Assembly (NCBI GenBank): GCA_000802095.1
Contig: JUEB01000021.1
Coordinates: 35,115 to 99,114 of the forward strand
Direction of reading: 5' to 3'
From: Peptococcaceae bacterium BICA1-7
GTDB taxonomy: Bacteria; Bacillota; Desulfotomaculia; Desulfotomaculales; Desulfocucumaceae
DNA length: 64,000 bases
Numbering within the stretch: the stretch's first letter is position 1; each line of letters opens with the position of its first letter. Below, one piece after another: positions 54,936-63,611 of the stretch. The notes below the pieces were generated by a model. The model did no database searches. It was not told where the DNA came from and was given only the letters and a program-made list of their open reading frames with translations. A program made the translations under genes and the position numbers.

Positions 54936-56136
54936 AGTTCGCGGCAAGTCGGGTATAACAGCCTTGACAGCAGCCCTGGCCCTGCTTTTCACACTGGCCG
55001 CCCTGTCCTGGTGCCCCGGTAAGGCCTGGGCCGAAAGCGGGAAGCTATCCCTGGACTTCAGGGGGGCTGACATCAGGGACGCGCTTTCTGTCCTGGCTGT
55101 GGAAATGGGTGTGACCGTGATACTGGACTCCGAGCCGGTGGAAATAACCTTCAAGGGGGAAAACCTTGACCCCGGTGAGGCCCTGAACCTGATCATACAG
55201 GGCCAGGGACTGGCCTCGGTCCAGAAGGACAATATAATTGTGGTGGGAGAGCCCGGCAAGCTCCGGGAAAGCTATTTCAGCGAAATGCTGCTGACCAGGT
55301 TCGATACCTACTACGTTACAACGGATCAGATAAAGGAACTTCTCTCGGGCCTGGAACTTGAGATCAGTGTGCTTTCGCTGGAAGCCAATCCTGGGGCCCT
55401 CTGGGTCCAGGGCACCGCGCAGTCCCTGCAAAAAGTCAGGGAACTGGTCAACGCCGTCGACCTTATGGAAAACCACCAGCTGGCCCAACTGGAGTACAGA
55501 ACGGTCACCGTCACCCAGATTCCACCCCCAAGGGTGGTGGAATTACTGGGCAGCGCGGGGGTAATGCTGGAACACTACATAATCTATGGCAATCAGCTGC
55601 TGGTGTTTGAAAAGAAGCTCTTTCCCCGCTGGGAAGAAATTGAAAAACTTATAGCCCAACTGGACACCATTAGTGCCAGAAAGGAAAACTCCTTCGTTTA
55701 CCAGCTGAGAAACATCTCTGCCAGGGACGCCGCAGCACGTCTGCAGAGGTTTGATTTTGGCAGCGGCAATGAGGTTAAAACAATTACCTACAACAACGAC
55801 AACCTGGGCCATGAGCTGCTGGTTATCTGTCCCCCCCACCTGGAAAGCACTGTAAGGGAAGCGCTGACCAGCATCGATCTTACACGGAATAAAATAAGGG
55901 CCCCGGTGACCTCGGCCAAGGGTGAAACTGCTCACACCAGCCTTGCCAACACCCGCAGCCTGCTCAGCGAGCTAAGCGGTGTTTCCATGGCCAACATGTA
56001 CATCTCCGGCAACCTGTCCGTTGATAAATCTGCTCCCTCCTATGTCCTCTGGGCCGAGGAGTCGCCGGACAAAATAAAGGAACTGCAGGACCTGGCAGCC
56101 AGTCTGTCCCCCGGGTCCGGGGAAAGCGGAGAATAA
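54907..56136 (+). CDS. Short PilQ-like protein with secretin N-domains but no pore domain
   Basis: The product has a signal peptide (LTAALALLFTLAALSWCPGKAWA) and an STN/N0-type domain (LSLDFRGADIRDALSVLAVEMGVTVILD, then FKGENLDPGEALNLIIQGQGL). Repeated N1-like KH domains follow (TRFDTYYVTTDQIKELL..., VSVLSLEANPGALWVQGT..., NSFVYQLRNISARDAAARL...). The protein stops near residue 410 without any secretin beta-barrel (no IPLLGD or VPGLGDIP motifs). In a Gram-positive-type envelope without an outer membrane a pore would have no place, so this may be a wall-zone ring or adaptor working with PilNOP. GTG/ATG starts at 54904/54907 overlap the PilP-like gene. Confidence 0.8.
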   Translation: MRIVPRLASKVRGKSGITALTAALALLFTLAALSWCPGKAWAESGKLSLDFRGADIRDALSVLAVEMGVTVILDSEPVEITFKGENLDPGEALNLIIQGQGLASVQKDNIIVVGEPGKLRESYFSEMLLTRFDTYYVTTDQIKELLSGLELEISVLSLEANPGALWVQGTAQSLQKVRELVNAVDLMENHQLAQLEYRTVTVTQIPPPRVVELLGSAGVMLEHYIIYGNQLLVFEKKLFPRWEEIEKLIAQLDTISARKENSFVYQLRNISARDAAARLQRFDFGSGNEVKTITYNNDNLGHELLVICPPHLESTVREALTSIDLTRNKIRAPVTSAKGETAHTSLANTRSLLSELSGVSMANMYISGNLSVDKSAPSYVLWAEESPDKIKELQDLAASLSPGSGESGE

Positions 56137-56149
56137 GACAAAAGGCAGG

Positions 56150-57841
56150 TTGATAGCTTTGGACCTTAAACAGGGGAGAAATCTTCTGGGAGACCGGCTG
56201 GTGGAAAGCGGGGCCATTACCCCGGAACAGCTGGAGGATGCCCTGCAGTATCAGGATTCGGAAATCAACGGGAATATGCTTCTGGGAGACGCTCTGGTCA
56301 AACTGGGCTACTGCACCGATGAGGATGTGGCCAGGGCTCTGGCCCATCGGGACGGGGTTCAGTACCTGACCCTGGATAGTTTCCGGCTGGACGACTCCGC
56401 CGCCAGCCTTATCGGCACCGCAACCGCCCGGCGGTACGGTGCGCTACCCCTGGGTTTCAGTGGCAGCCGTCTGCTGGTGGCCATGAAAAACCCCTCCGAC
56501 ATCATTGCCGTCGACGATCTGCGGATACTTACCGGTTACGACATCCTGCCGGTGATGGTACCCGACAGTGAGCTGGACGCCGCCATCGAGAGGGCCGCCC
56601 GAAGCAGCGCCGACGTGGAGCAGTCGGAGGAGGAGGAAAGGTCTGAGGAGACGATGCCGGTCCTGGAGGAAACCAACGAAAAACCCGCTGTGCAGCTGGC
56701 CAACCAGATACTCAACCAGTCGGTCCGGGCCGGCGCCAGTGATGTTCACATAGAGCCCCGGGAGAAAAGTCTGCGGGTGCGCTTTCGCATAGACGGGGTG
56801 CTGCACGATGTGATGCACCCCCCCTGGCAGCTGCACCCATCGCTGGTCTCACGGATCAAGGTAATGGCCAACATGAATATAGCTGAGCGCCGTATACCAC
56901 AGGACGGCCGAACAACCCTGCGGGTGGACAACAACACCGTAGACATCCGGGTGGCCACACTGCCGGCCGCCCACGGTGAGAAGGTTACACTGAGGCTATT
57001 GGACCGCACCTCCAGGTTCATCGCCCTGGAGGAGTCAGGCTTTTCCCCGGAGGTCATGGAGAAGTATAGAGAGCTGATGCGGCTGCCCTATGGCTTTATA
57101 CTGATTACAGGCCCCACCGGAAGCGGCAAGACCACTACCCTGTACGCTACCCTGTCGCTGCTGAATTCCGTGGACAGAAATATTATCACGGTGGAGGATC
57201 CCATAGAGTACCGTCTGGACGGTCTGAACCAGATACAGGTTAACCCCAAGGCAGGCCTGACCTTTGCCACAGGACTGCGCTCCATTCTGAGAAATGATCC
57301 GGACATAATCATGGTTGGTGAGATAAGGGACCGGGAAACCGCCCGCATCGCGGTGGAATCGGCCCTAACAGGCCACCTGGTGCTTTCTACCCTGCACACC
57401 AACGACGCCGCCGGGGCCATTACCCGCCTGGGGGACATGGGCATAGAGCCCTTCATGACCGCCTCCTCACTGGCCGGAGTAGTAGCCCAGCGTCTGGTGC
57501 GCAAGCTCTGCCCCCACTGCAGGGAGCCCTATGAATACACAAGAAGGGAGCTTGAAGCAGTGGACGGCTTTCCTCTTGAGGATAATGAGGAAAAGGTGGC
57601 CCTTTTCCGGCCCAGGGGCTGCGTGCGCTGCAACAAGACCGGTTACAAGGGCCGCCTGGGAGTGTACGAGCTGCTGGTAAACTGCGAGACAATTCAACGC
57701 CTGACCCTGGAGCACCGCTCCACCCGGGAAATCAATGACGCCGCCGTGGCAGCAGGAATGGTCACCATGCGGCGGGACGGCATGATTAAGGTTAAACAGG
57801 GACTTACCTCTCTGGAGGAAGTTATGAGGGTAATTGTTTAA
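56150..57841 (+). CDS. pilB: Type IV pilus assembly ATPase PilB
   Basis: This extension ATPase has an N-terminal MshEN/T2SSE_N domain (LLGDRLVESGAITPEQLEDAL, ..LGYCTDEDVARALA), a GspE core with GASDVHIEP, Walker A GPTGSGKTT, Walker B PDIIMVGEIRD, His box HLVLSTLHTND, and a C-terminal zinc site (LCPHC...GCVRCNKTGY). Length 563. TTG 56150 follows AAAGGCAGG. It ends the conserved assembly operon. Confidence 0.95.
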   Translation: MIALDLKQGRNLLGDRLVESGAITPEQLEDALQYQDSEINGNMLLGDALVKLGYCTDEDVARALAHRDGVQYLTLDSFRLDDSAASLIGTATARRYGALPLGFSGSRLLVAMKNPSDIIAVDDLRILTGYDILPVMVPDSELDAAIERAARSSADVEQSEEEERSEETMPVLEETNEKPAVQLANQILNQSVRAGASDVHIEPREKSLRVRFRIDGVLHDVMHPPWQLHPSLVSRIKVMANMNIAERRIPQDGRTTLRVDNNTVDIRVATLPAAHGEKVTLRLLDRTSRFIALEESGFSPEVMEKYRELMRLPYGFILITGPTGSGKTTTLYATLSLLNSVDRNIITVEDPIEYRLDGLNQIQVNPKAGLTFATGLRSILRNDPDIIMVGEIRDRETARIAVESALTGHLVLSTLHTNDAAGAITRLGDMGIEPFMTASSLAGVVAQRLVRKLCPHCREPYEYTRRELEAVDGFPLEDNEEKVALFRPRGCVRCNKTGYKGRLGVYELLVNCETIQRLTLEHRSTREINDAAVAAGMVTMRRDGMIKVKQGLTSLEEVMRVIV

Positions 57842-57849
57842 ATGCACTT

Positions 57850-57935
57850 ATGCTGAAATACTTATAAGGTCGGAATTCATAATTCAGGAGTCAGAACACA
57901 GAATGTTTGGGCATTCCTTATGTTTTAACCCTCTG
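57850..57935 (-). repeat. Heptad-repeat half element between pilB and the pilin
   Basis: In reverse orientation to most copies: CTTATAAGGTCGGAATTCAT, 7-mers ATTCAGG / AGTCAGA / ACACAGA, then ATGTTTGGGCATTCCTTAT. It is the reverse complement of the half elements at 14868 and 39478. Confidence 0.75.
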
Positions 57936-57974
57936 AGGCGCCTTAATTCTTACGGTGTGGGGGTCTGATAAATT

Positions 57975-58004
57975 TTGCCGTAGAGTATCCCAAAAGGGTA
58001 TGAT
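57975..58004 (+). promoter_or_regulatory. Candidate promoter for the major pilin
   Basis: TTGCCG (57975-57980) and TATGAT (57999-58004) are 18 bp apart, 43 bp ahead of the pilin ATG, after the repeat. A separate strong pilin promoter is expected. Confidence 0.45.
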
Positions 58005-58046
58005 TGGCGGTAAAAACTTTATAAAGTATGGGAAGGAGGTGACAAT

Positions 58047-58439
58047 ATGTTTAACAGAATAAGCCGGGCCATGAAGAACCAAAAAGGCTTTACCCTGGTG
58101 GAGCTGATGGTGGTTGTAGTTATTATTGGTGTTTTGGTGGCGATTGCTGTGCCGGTCTATAATAATGTAACAGGAAACGCGAATAGAAATGCAGTAGCGG
58201 CAAATCTAAGAACTATTGATGGCGCAATTAGTCAGCACCAAACCGTAAACTCAGGAACAGCTCCTACTTCTACTAATTTGACTGGAGGTTATTTACAGGC
58301 ATGGCCCACCACTCCAACTGGTGCAACATATTCAGTAACTGGAAGTGGCACTTCAGCAGCTCCATACCGGGCACAAGTAGCAACTTCAAGTGTGAATGGC
58401 ATAGCGGATGGTACTTATACGCTATCAACTCTTCCTTAA
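58047..58439 (+). CDS. Type IV major pilin-like prepilin
   Basis: The 130-residue protein has a type III signal, KNQKG/FTLVELMVVVVIIGVLVAIAVP, with Gly before the cut and Glu5 in the mature part, then a short Thr/Ser/Asn-rich globular domain without Cys. A strong AAGGAGGTGA site lies before ATG 58047. The codon use is more AT-rich than in pilB, which may reflect diversification of the exposed pilin. It is probably the main pilus subunit, with its own promoter and terminator. Confidence 0.92.
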   Translation: MFNRISRAMKNQKGFTLVELMVVVVIIGVLVAIAVPVYNNVTGNANRNAVAANLRTIDGAISQHQTVNSGTAPTSTNLTGGYLQAWPTTPTGATYSVTGSGTSAAPYRAQVATSSVNGIADGTYTLSTLP

Positions 58440-58534
58440 TCAATAATGAGCTAATTAGGCACCAGACACCTTATTAAGTTAATTGATTAATAGAGAATAA
58501 TAGTCTCACGAAGGAGCAAATTGCAATTCTTAAA

Positions 58535-58580
58535 AAGGCTCAACATCGCTTATTTGCTGCATGTTGAGCCTTAAATTCAC
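58535..58580 (+). terminator. Terminator after the major pilin
   Basis: A 12-bp perfect stem (58535-58546 with 58561-58572) lies about 95 bp after the pilin stop. The remaining 328-bp gap (58440-58767) is AT-rich; I see no gene in it, only likely promoter sequence before 58768. Confidence 0.8.
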
Positions 58581-58767
58581 TAGTGCAATCTTCATTATCT
58601 CAGAAAAATGAAATTTTACTGACAGGGTTTTATTTTCATCTTATTACGAACTTCTTCGACAATGCTCACTATCGATTTTGGAATGGGAAATAATTTATAA
58701 AATATGGTGGTGAAGTCATATTTTATACTGTAAAATTAAAATGTATGAGATCTGGGGGTGAAATAGG

Positions 58768-60237
58768 ATGAATTTTAAAAGCCAAAAGGGAATGGCCATG
58801 ATTCCTGTATTAGTTATTATCTTTGTTGCTTCCGTGCTGGGCGTCACGGTATATGCCGCCAGCGGGCAGGAGCTTTTAAACGCCCAGAAGGATGAAAATA
58901 AAATCCAGGCCTATTACTTTGCGAGGTCAGGCGTGGAAATAGCCATAGGTCTTATTATGAATGGCGAGTGTGACAGCATGTCTGAAGGTGATGAAAAGAC
59001 TTATTATGGCGATCTTGGCGGTGCATTCGGCGAAGATGAAACCGATAACTATACCATCAAATTTATAATTGGAATAGATGAAAACGACTACATTATCAAC
59101 TCCACCGGCATAGTAAGGACTGGTGTGTCCGGTGAGGCCGCCCAGGCGCAGAGCAGCGGCCTGGGGTTTAGGATTAACAGACAGGCTATAGCAGCCATTG
59201 CCGATGGTGGGGGTGGCGAGGGAAATATTCCCTTAACCCTTTTTGCCGATGAATCCCTGAGTCTTAGCGGCAGCCCCAGGATAAGCGGGAATGTGGCGAC
59301 CAATGCTGAAGCTCCTGGAAGTGTGGAATTTCAATATAGCTGCTATTTAATCAACGGCGATCTGTATATCGGACCTGGAGCCAATGCTGATGAAGTTGTA
59401 ACATTTAATGGTTGGCACCGTGGACCGGATACAAACATACCGGACGGTGATATTTTAAACCTTCCATCTGCCCTTAATTTTCCAATGCCTGAGTTTAACT
59501 CTTTTCCCGGTGATCTTGAGAACAGGGGCAATATACAAACACATCACGGGAATTATGTAATAGGCGAACAGGGTACAGGTGGAAATGACTATAATTTTGG
59601 ATATTACGACTCAATAAATATAGGCGGCAGTAGTACTGTTGTAATTAAGTTGGACGGAGAAGACAGAATAATCCGCGCAGGAAATCTGTCAATTACAGGA
59701 AATTCAAATATTGTATTAGAAGGAGACGGAAAACTGTACCTGTATGTTGAAAATACATTTAACCTCAGTGGAAGCAGCCGTGTTAATTATAACGGTGATC
59801 CTAATTCTTTGGTAATGTTTTATCAGGGTGCTGATGCTTTGAATTTCAGTGGGAATACACGTTTTTCCGGCAATATTTTTGCACAGGGCGCAGATGTTAA
59901 CATGACCGGCAGCAATAATTTAACCGGAAATATTATTACAGGCGGCGATGATGTTTCCATAACCGGGGCGGCCGATGCCTTCCCCAGGATTTTATATGCG
60001 CCGAATGCTGATTTGGCAGTTACAGGAAGCGGCGAGGTTCAAGGTGTTGTAGTAGTGAATAACTGCACTGTAAGCGGCGGCAGTAGGGATGCCATAGCAG
60101 CCGGCAGTTCACTGGACACAGATTTTTTCGATTCACTTGACTGGGGTGAAAACGGCCCGCCCTCATTACTGCTGAATCCCCAGGGTCAGGAGCGGACGCC
60201 GGACTGGCGAAGAATAGGCAGTTGGACAACACCATGA
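58768..60237 (+). CDS. PilX/GspK-like protein with beta-helix (DUF7305-type) domain
   Basis: The N-terminus QKG/MAMIPVLVIIFVASVLGVTVY is a prepilin-like segment without Glu5, as in PilX/GspK. An AYYFARSGVEIAIGL helix follows. From about residue 145 the protein is a repeat-rich region of short strands (LSLSGSPRISGN, LSITGNSNIVLEG, FNLSGSSRVNYNG, LNFSGNTRFSGN, VNMTGSNNLTGN), a probable right-handed beta-helix of the type annotated DUF7305. This places a long exposed module at the pilus tip. GGGGGTG precedes ATG 58768. It is coupled to the next prepilin by ATGA. Confidence 0.82.
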   Translation: MNFKSQKGMAMIPVLVIIFVASVLGVTVYAASGQELLNAQKDENKIQAYYFARSGVEIAIGLIMNGECDSMSEGDEKTYYGDLGGAFGEDETDNYTIKFIIGIDENDYIINSTGIVRTGVSGEAAQAQSSGLGFRINRQAIAAIADGGGGEGNIPLTLFADESLSLSGSPRISGNVATNAEAPGSVEFQYSCYLINGDLYIGPGANADEVVTFNGWHRGPDTNIPDGDILNLPSALNFPMPEFNSFPGDLENRGNIQTHHGNYVIGEQGTGGNDYNFGYYDSINIGGSSTVVIKLDGEDRIIRAGNLSITGNSNIVLEGDGKLYLYVENTFNLSGSSRVNYNGDPNSLVMFYQGADALNFSGNTRFSGNIFAQGADVNMTGSNNLTGNIITGGDDVSITGAADAFPRILYAPNADLAVTGSGEVQGVVVVNNCTVSGGSRDAIAAGSSLDTDFFDSLDWGENGPPSLLLNPQGQERTPDWRRIGSWTTP

Positions 60238-60656
60238 GCCTATTCGGAAACGAATTTGTGAAAAGGCTGAAAGCGGGACTTTCCCAAAACAAAGGCTTTA
60301 CACTGGTGGAATTATTGGTATCCATGGCGGTGCTGGCCATACTTGTGGTTGCCTTTGTAAATTTTTTCGGGTGGAGCATCACAAGCATTTTCGAGTCCGG
60401 TCAAAAAACAAAAGACGCCGTTGCCAAGGCGGATACGAAGCTGCAACAGCTGTACTATTCCATGGATGATTATGAAAGCGACTCCGAGTATGTTAGTCCC
60501 GGGAGTGTACTTACCTATAAGGGCCGGGAATTAAATTTCTGCGTGGAAGAGGCAACCTATCTTGATGTAGCTGGCTATAAAGTTACGGTAGTGGTTTTTT
60601 ATGATAACGGGGAGCGCTATGTATCCATGACTGATTTTATAAAAGGGGGTACATAA
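60234..60656 (+). CDS. Minor prepilin (type IV pilin-like)
   Basis: The signal reads SQNKG/FTLVELLVSMAVLAILVVAF with Glu5. The mature part is about 120 residues with a single Cys. ATG 60234 overlaps the stop of the upstream gene (ATGA). A TTG at 60222 is less likely. It is a minor pilin of the initiation/tip complex with the PilX-like protein. Confidence 0.9.
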   Translation: MSLFGNEFVKRLKAGLSQNKGFTLVELLVSMAVLAILVVAFVNFFGWSITSIFESGQKTKDAVAKADTKLQQLYYSMDDYESDSEYVSPGSVLTYKGRELNFCVEEATYLDVAGYKVTVVVFYDNGERYVSMTDFIKGGT

Positions 60657-61199
60657 ATAATACTCTCATCACTTAAAGAAAAAAAAGGTTTGACACTAAT
60701 TGAACTGGTGATTGCCCTGGCCATTTTTAGCGTAGTGCTGGCCGCCAGTTATACTTTTTATTTTTATGTATACCGGTCCATTACAATTGCTTCCCAGCAG
60801 TCGGAACTTCAGTTCAACGTGCGTATGGCCTCTGACAGGATAAGAGATATAGTCCACTTTGCCAATGAAATGGAGGTTTTACAGTACAGCGAAGAGGCTG
60901 CCGGTCAAGATGAAGCCATCTATGCGGATAGCAGTGCCCTGATCCACCATAAAAGCGGAGCCGCAGCCAACCTCCTGGGGTACAATTATGGCAACATTGC
61001 TTTTCAAATCTCCTTCAATAAAAAAGACGATGTTTTTTTATGGTATAACGTGAGGGGGACAAAGGGCGGGCAAACCTTTGAAATAAGCAGGGAAATACAG
61101 ATACTAAGCATTCCGGAAGATGAGGAAATAATAAAAAGCTTTGGGGATCCGTCTACCACCGGGGAGGCCATAGTATTTCACTTTCCTCCCGCTCCTTAA
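60657..61199 (+). CDS. Minor prepilin with apparent AUA start
   Basis: The mature segment GLTLIELVIALAIFSVVLAASYTFYFYVYR is a clear type IV pilin N-terminus with Glu5, and the cut would fall between Gly and Leu. The first standard start in frame, TTG 60690, is that Leu itself and would leave no leader. The only codons between the upstream stop (60654-60656) and TTG are two ATA and ten more, giving the leader I-I-L-S-S-L-K-E-K-K-G. AAAAGGGGG (60641-60649) is well placed for an ATA at 60657 or 60660. So AUA initiation, readthrough of the preceding TAA, or a sequence error is implied. Confidence 0.75.
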   Translation: MILSSLKEKKGLTLIELVIALAIFSVVLAASYTFYFYVYRSITIASQQSELQFNVRMASDRIRDIVHFANEMEVLQYSEEAAGQDEAIYADSSALIHHKSGAAANLLGYNYGNIAFQISFNKKDDVFLWYNVRGTKGGQTFEISREIQILSIPEDEEIIKSFGDPSTTGEAIVFHFPPAP

Positions 61200-61233
61200 G
61201 GTTATACCACCTTCAATTCCTCAGTTTGCCATT

Positions 61234-61263
61234 GGGGACGATTCTTAAATCTGAATCGTCCCC
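61234..61263. terminator. GGGGAC hairpin between convergent genes
   Basis: An 11-bp perfect stem (61234-61244 with 61253-61263) with an 8-nt loop lies 35 bp after the prepilin operon and 25 bp from the end of the DUF255 gene. Its GGGGAC ends recall the 52-bp element. It may act as a shared transcription stop, though no T run follows. Confidence 0.6.
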
Positions 61264-61287
61264 TGAGCTTTCCATCATGGTAAATTA

Positions 61288-63315
61288 TTAGCCCTTTAAT
61301 AGGGAAATCATTCTATCCACATCGGTTGTGGGCTCATGGCAGCTGAAGTTTTCGCATATGTATGCCGCCGGCAGCCCGTTGACCGGCCTGCGCCCCCTGG
61401 TGAAAGGGGCCAGATCCTCAATTTCCTCAGCTTCCCCGTTTTCCGGCCGGAACGCCACCACGGCATCGGGCAGGAATTCCCTGTGCACCGCCTCTACCAT
61501 TCTTCTTACCCCCTCACTGCCCTCCTTGCCGGCAATTACTATTTCCCTGGGGGGAGTGAGGGCAGTCTGCACCGCACTGATAAAGAATGCGTGTGCCCTT
61601 GGATACTGGGAAACCACCCCGGAAAATGCGCTTAACTGTCGGGCGGCCATGTCAGAGAGGTCATCCCGCCCGGTTATGCGGGCCAGCCTCAGTATATTCA
61701 GAGCAGCCACCGAGTTGCCCGACGGAACAGCCCCGTCATACACCTCTCTGGGGCGGGTTATAAGATTCTCGGAGTCTTTTCCATAGAAGAAAAATCCCCC
61801 GTTTTGTCCGTCCCAGAATAGTTCTGTCATATGGTCCAGCAGAAGCAGCGCCCTTTTCAGATACAGTGGCTTAAAAGTCACCTCGTAAAGCTCCAAGAGG
61901 CCCCACTGCAAAAAGGCATAGTCGTCTATATAGCCGGGTATGGCTGCTTCCCCATCCCTGTACCGGGCCAGAAGCCTGCCGTCTCCCCTCCTCAGGGTGT
62001 CCCAGATAAATTCCACCGCCCTTTCGGCAGCCCCCAGATGCTCCCGGCTCCCGGTGGCGGCAGCGCTCCTGGCAAGGGAGGACACCATGAGGCCATTCCA
62101 GGAGGTAAGCACCTTATCATCCAGATAGGGGTGGACTCTCTCCTCCCTGTAGTCAAAAAGCTTTTGCCGGGAGGCCTCGATCCTTTTATGATCCTTCCCA
62201 TCCAATCCCCCGGAGGCAATCAGGTTGGGTATGCTCCGGCCTTCAAAATTGCCCTCACCGGTAATATCATAAATTTGACAGAAATAATGTCCCTCCTCCT
62301 GTCCCAGTACCCGGGCAATCTCCCGGGGACCCCAGACATAAAACTTCCCCTCCACCCCCTCGGAGTCGGCATCTTCAGCCGAATAGAAACCCCCTTCCGG
62401 GGAAGTCATATCCCTCAATACATATTTGTATATTCCACCTGCCACCTCCCTGTAAAAGCTATTACCCGTAGACTGGTAAGCTTCGGTATAAACCAGGGAA
62501 AGCAGGGCATTGTCGTAAAGCATCTTTTCAAAGTGGGGCACCAGCCATTTTTCGTCGGTGGAATACCTGGAAAAGCCAAATCCTATATGATCATATATAC
62601 CCCCGGCATACATGGATCGCAGTGTTTTTTCCACCATCTGAAGGGCCTTTTGCCGTCCGGTCCTTTTCCAGTAGCGCAGCAGAAACATGAGGTTGTGCGG
62701 AGTGGGGAATTTAGGGGCTGACCCAAACCCTCCCCAGCGGTTGTCAAAGGTCTTTTCCAGCTCACGGTACGCCCTTTCCACCATCTCCATTTCCGGCTCC
62801 CCGCCGCCTCCGGAATACTGCCCGGCCACGGCGCCGGTAATCCTTTCCCCTATACCGGCTATTTCCTCCCGACCGGTCTTCCACTTCCGGCTTATCTGCT
62901 CCAGTATCTCCAGCAGCCCGGGCCTGCCCCATTTGGAAAGCTTGGGAAAATATGTCCCCGCAAAAAAGGGCTTTTTATCCGGGGTCATAATAACCGTCAG
63001 GGGCCATCCCCCATGACCGGTAAGGGCCTGGCACACAGCCATGTATATATGGTCTATGTCCGGACGCTCCTCCCGGTCCACCTTTATGGCCACATAGTCC
63101 CCGCCAAGAGCCGCAGCAACCTCTTCATCCTCAAAGGACTCCCTCTCCATAACATGGCACCAGTGGCAGGTGCTATATCCGATGCTTAAAAAAACCGGTT
63201 TATCTTCACTCTTTGCTTTATCAAAGGCCTCTTCTCCCCAGGGATACCAGTCCACCGGATTGTTGGCGTGCTGGAGGAGGTACGGGCTTTTTTCATCAGC
63301 GAGCCTGTTGGACAT
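61288..63315 (-). CDS. DUF255 thioredoxin-like / glycosyl-hydrolase-fold protein (YyaL/Spata20)
   Basis: The 675-residue protein has an N-terminal thioredoxin-like domain with [14 protein letters not shown] and [16 protein letters not shown] (CxxC redox pair), followed by an alpha/alpha-barrel similar to N-acylglucosamine 2-epimerases ([48 protein letters not shown]). The function in bacteria is poorly known. It is a single gene with start ATG 63315, GGAGG upstream. It lies beside the insertion element. Confidence 0.92.
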   Translation of the reverse strand: MSNRLADEKSPYLLQHANNPVDWYPWGEEAFDKAKSEDKPVFLSIGYSTCHWCHVMERESFEDEEVAAALGGDYVAIKVDREERPDIDHIYMAVCQALTGHGGWPLTVIMTPDKKPFFAGTYFPKLSKWGRPGLLEILEQISRKWKTGREEIAGIGERITGAVAGQYSGGGGEPEMEMVERAYRELEKTFDNRWGGFGSAPKFPTPHNLMFLLRYWKRTGRQKALQMVEKTLRSMYAGGIYDHIGFGFSRYSTDEKWLVPHFEKMLYDNALLSLVYTEAYQSTGNSFYREVAGGIYKYVLRDMTSPEGGFYSAEDADSEGVEGKFYVWGPREIARVLGQEEGHYFCQIYDITGEGNFEGRSIPNLIASGGLDGKDHKRIEASRQKLFDYREERVHPYLDDKVLTSWNGLMVSSLARSAAATGSREHLGAAERAVEFIWDTLRRGDGRLLARYRDGEAAIPGYIDDYAFLQWGLLELYEVTFKPLYLKRALLLLDHMTELFWDGQNGGFFFYGKDSENLITRPREVYDGAVPSGNSVAALNILRLARITGRDDLSDMAARQLSAFSGVVSQYPRAHAFFISAVQTALTPPREIVIAGKEGSEGVRRMVEAVHREFLPDAVVAFRPENGEAEEIEDLAPFTRGRRPVNGLPAAYICENFSCHEPTTDVDRMISLLKG

Positions 63316-63611
63316 ATAAAAATAACCTCCAAAATATATTTGAGGTTATTATCCCTAATAATTATTACAAAATAATGAGCAAAAGCTTCCAGATATCAAC
63401 CCCCTCCACCGGCCCTATAGCGACCAATGAATGACCCCCAAATACCCCAAAAACACTGCTTTCACTTTAGCGCTTTAAAGCGTCATATAGTTTCCTGGTG
63501 TATTAAAATTAAATTGTGGATAAAAAAGTAGTTTCCCCAGTGACTATGGAAATAGTGAAGTACCTTGCCGGGAACTTCAATAACCACCCTTTGAAAGGAG
63601 GTCCACGTCAC
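63316..63611 (+). other. Noncoding left end of the IS110-type element (possible guide RNA region)
   Basis: The 296 bp before the transposase contain no gene. IS110-group elements encode their bridge (seeker) RNA in the noncoding end next to the transposase start. A structured region may lie about 63460-63600, but I did not fold it reliably. The boundary with host DNA cannot be fixed without the right end. Confidence 0.35.

Noticed and set aside
58523..58576. 17-residue leader peptide after the pilin
   Set aside because: A TTG with an upstream AAGGAG can be drawn, but the sequence is mostly the terminator stem, so the reading is likely accidental.
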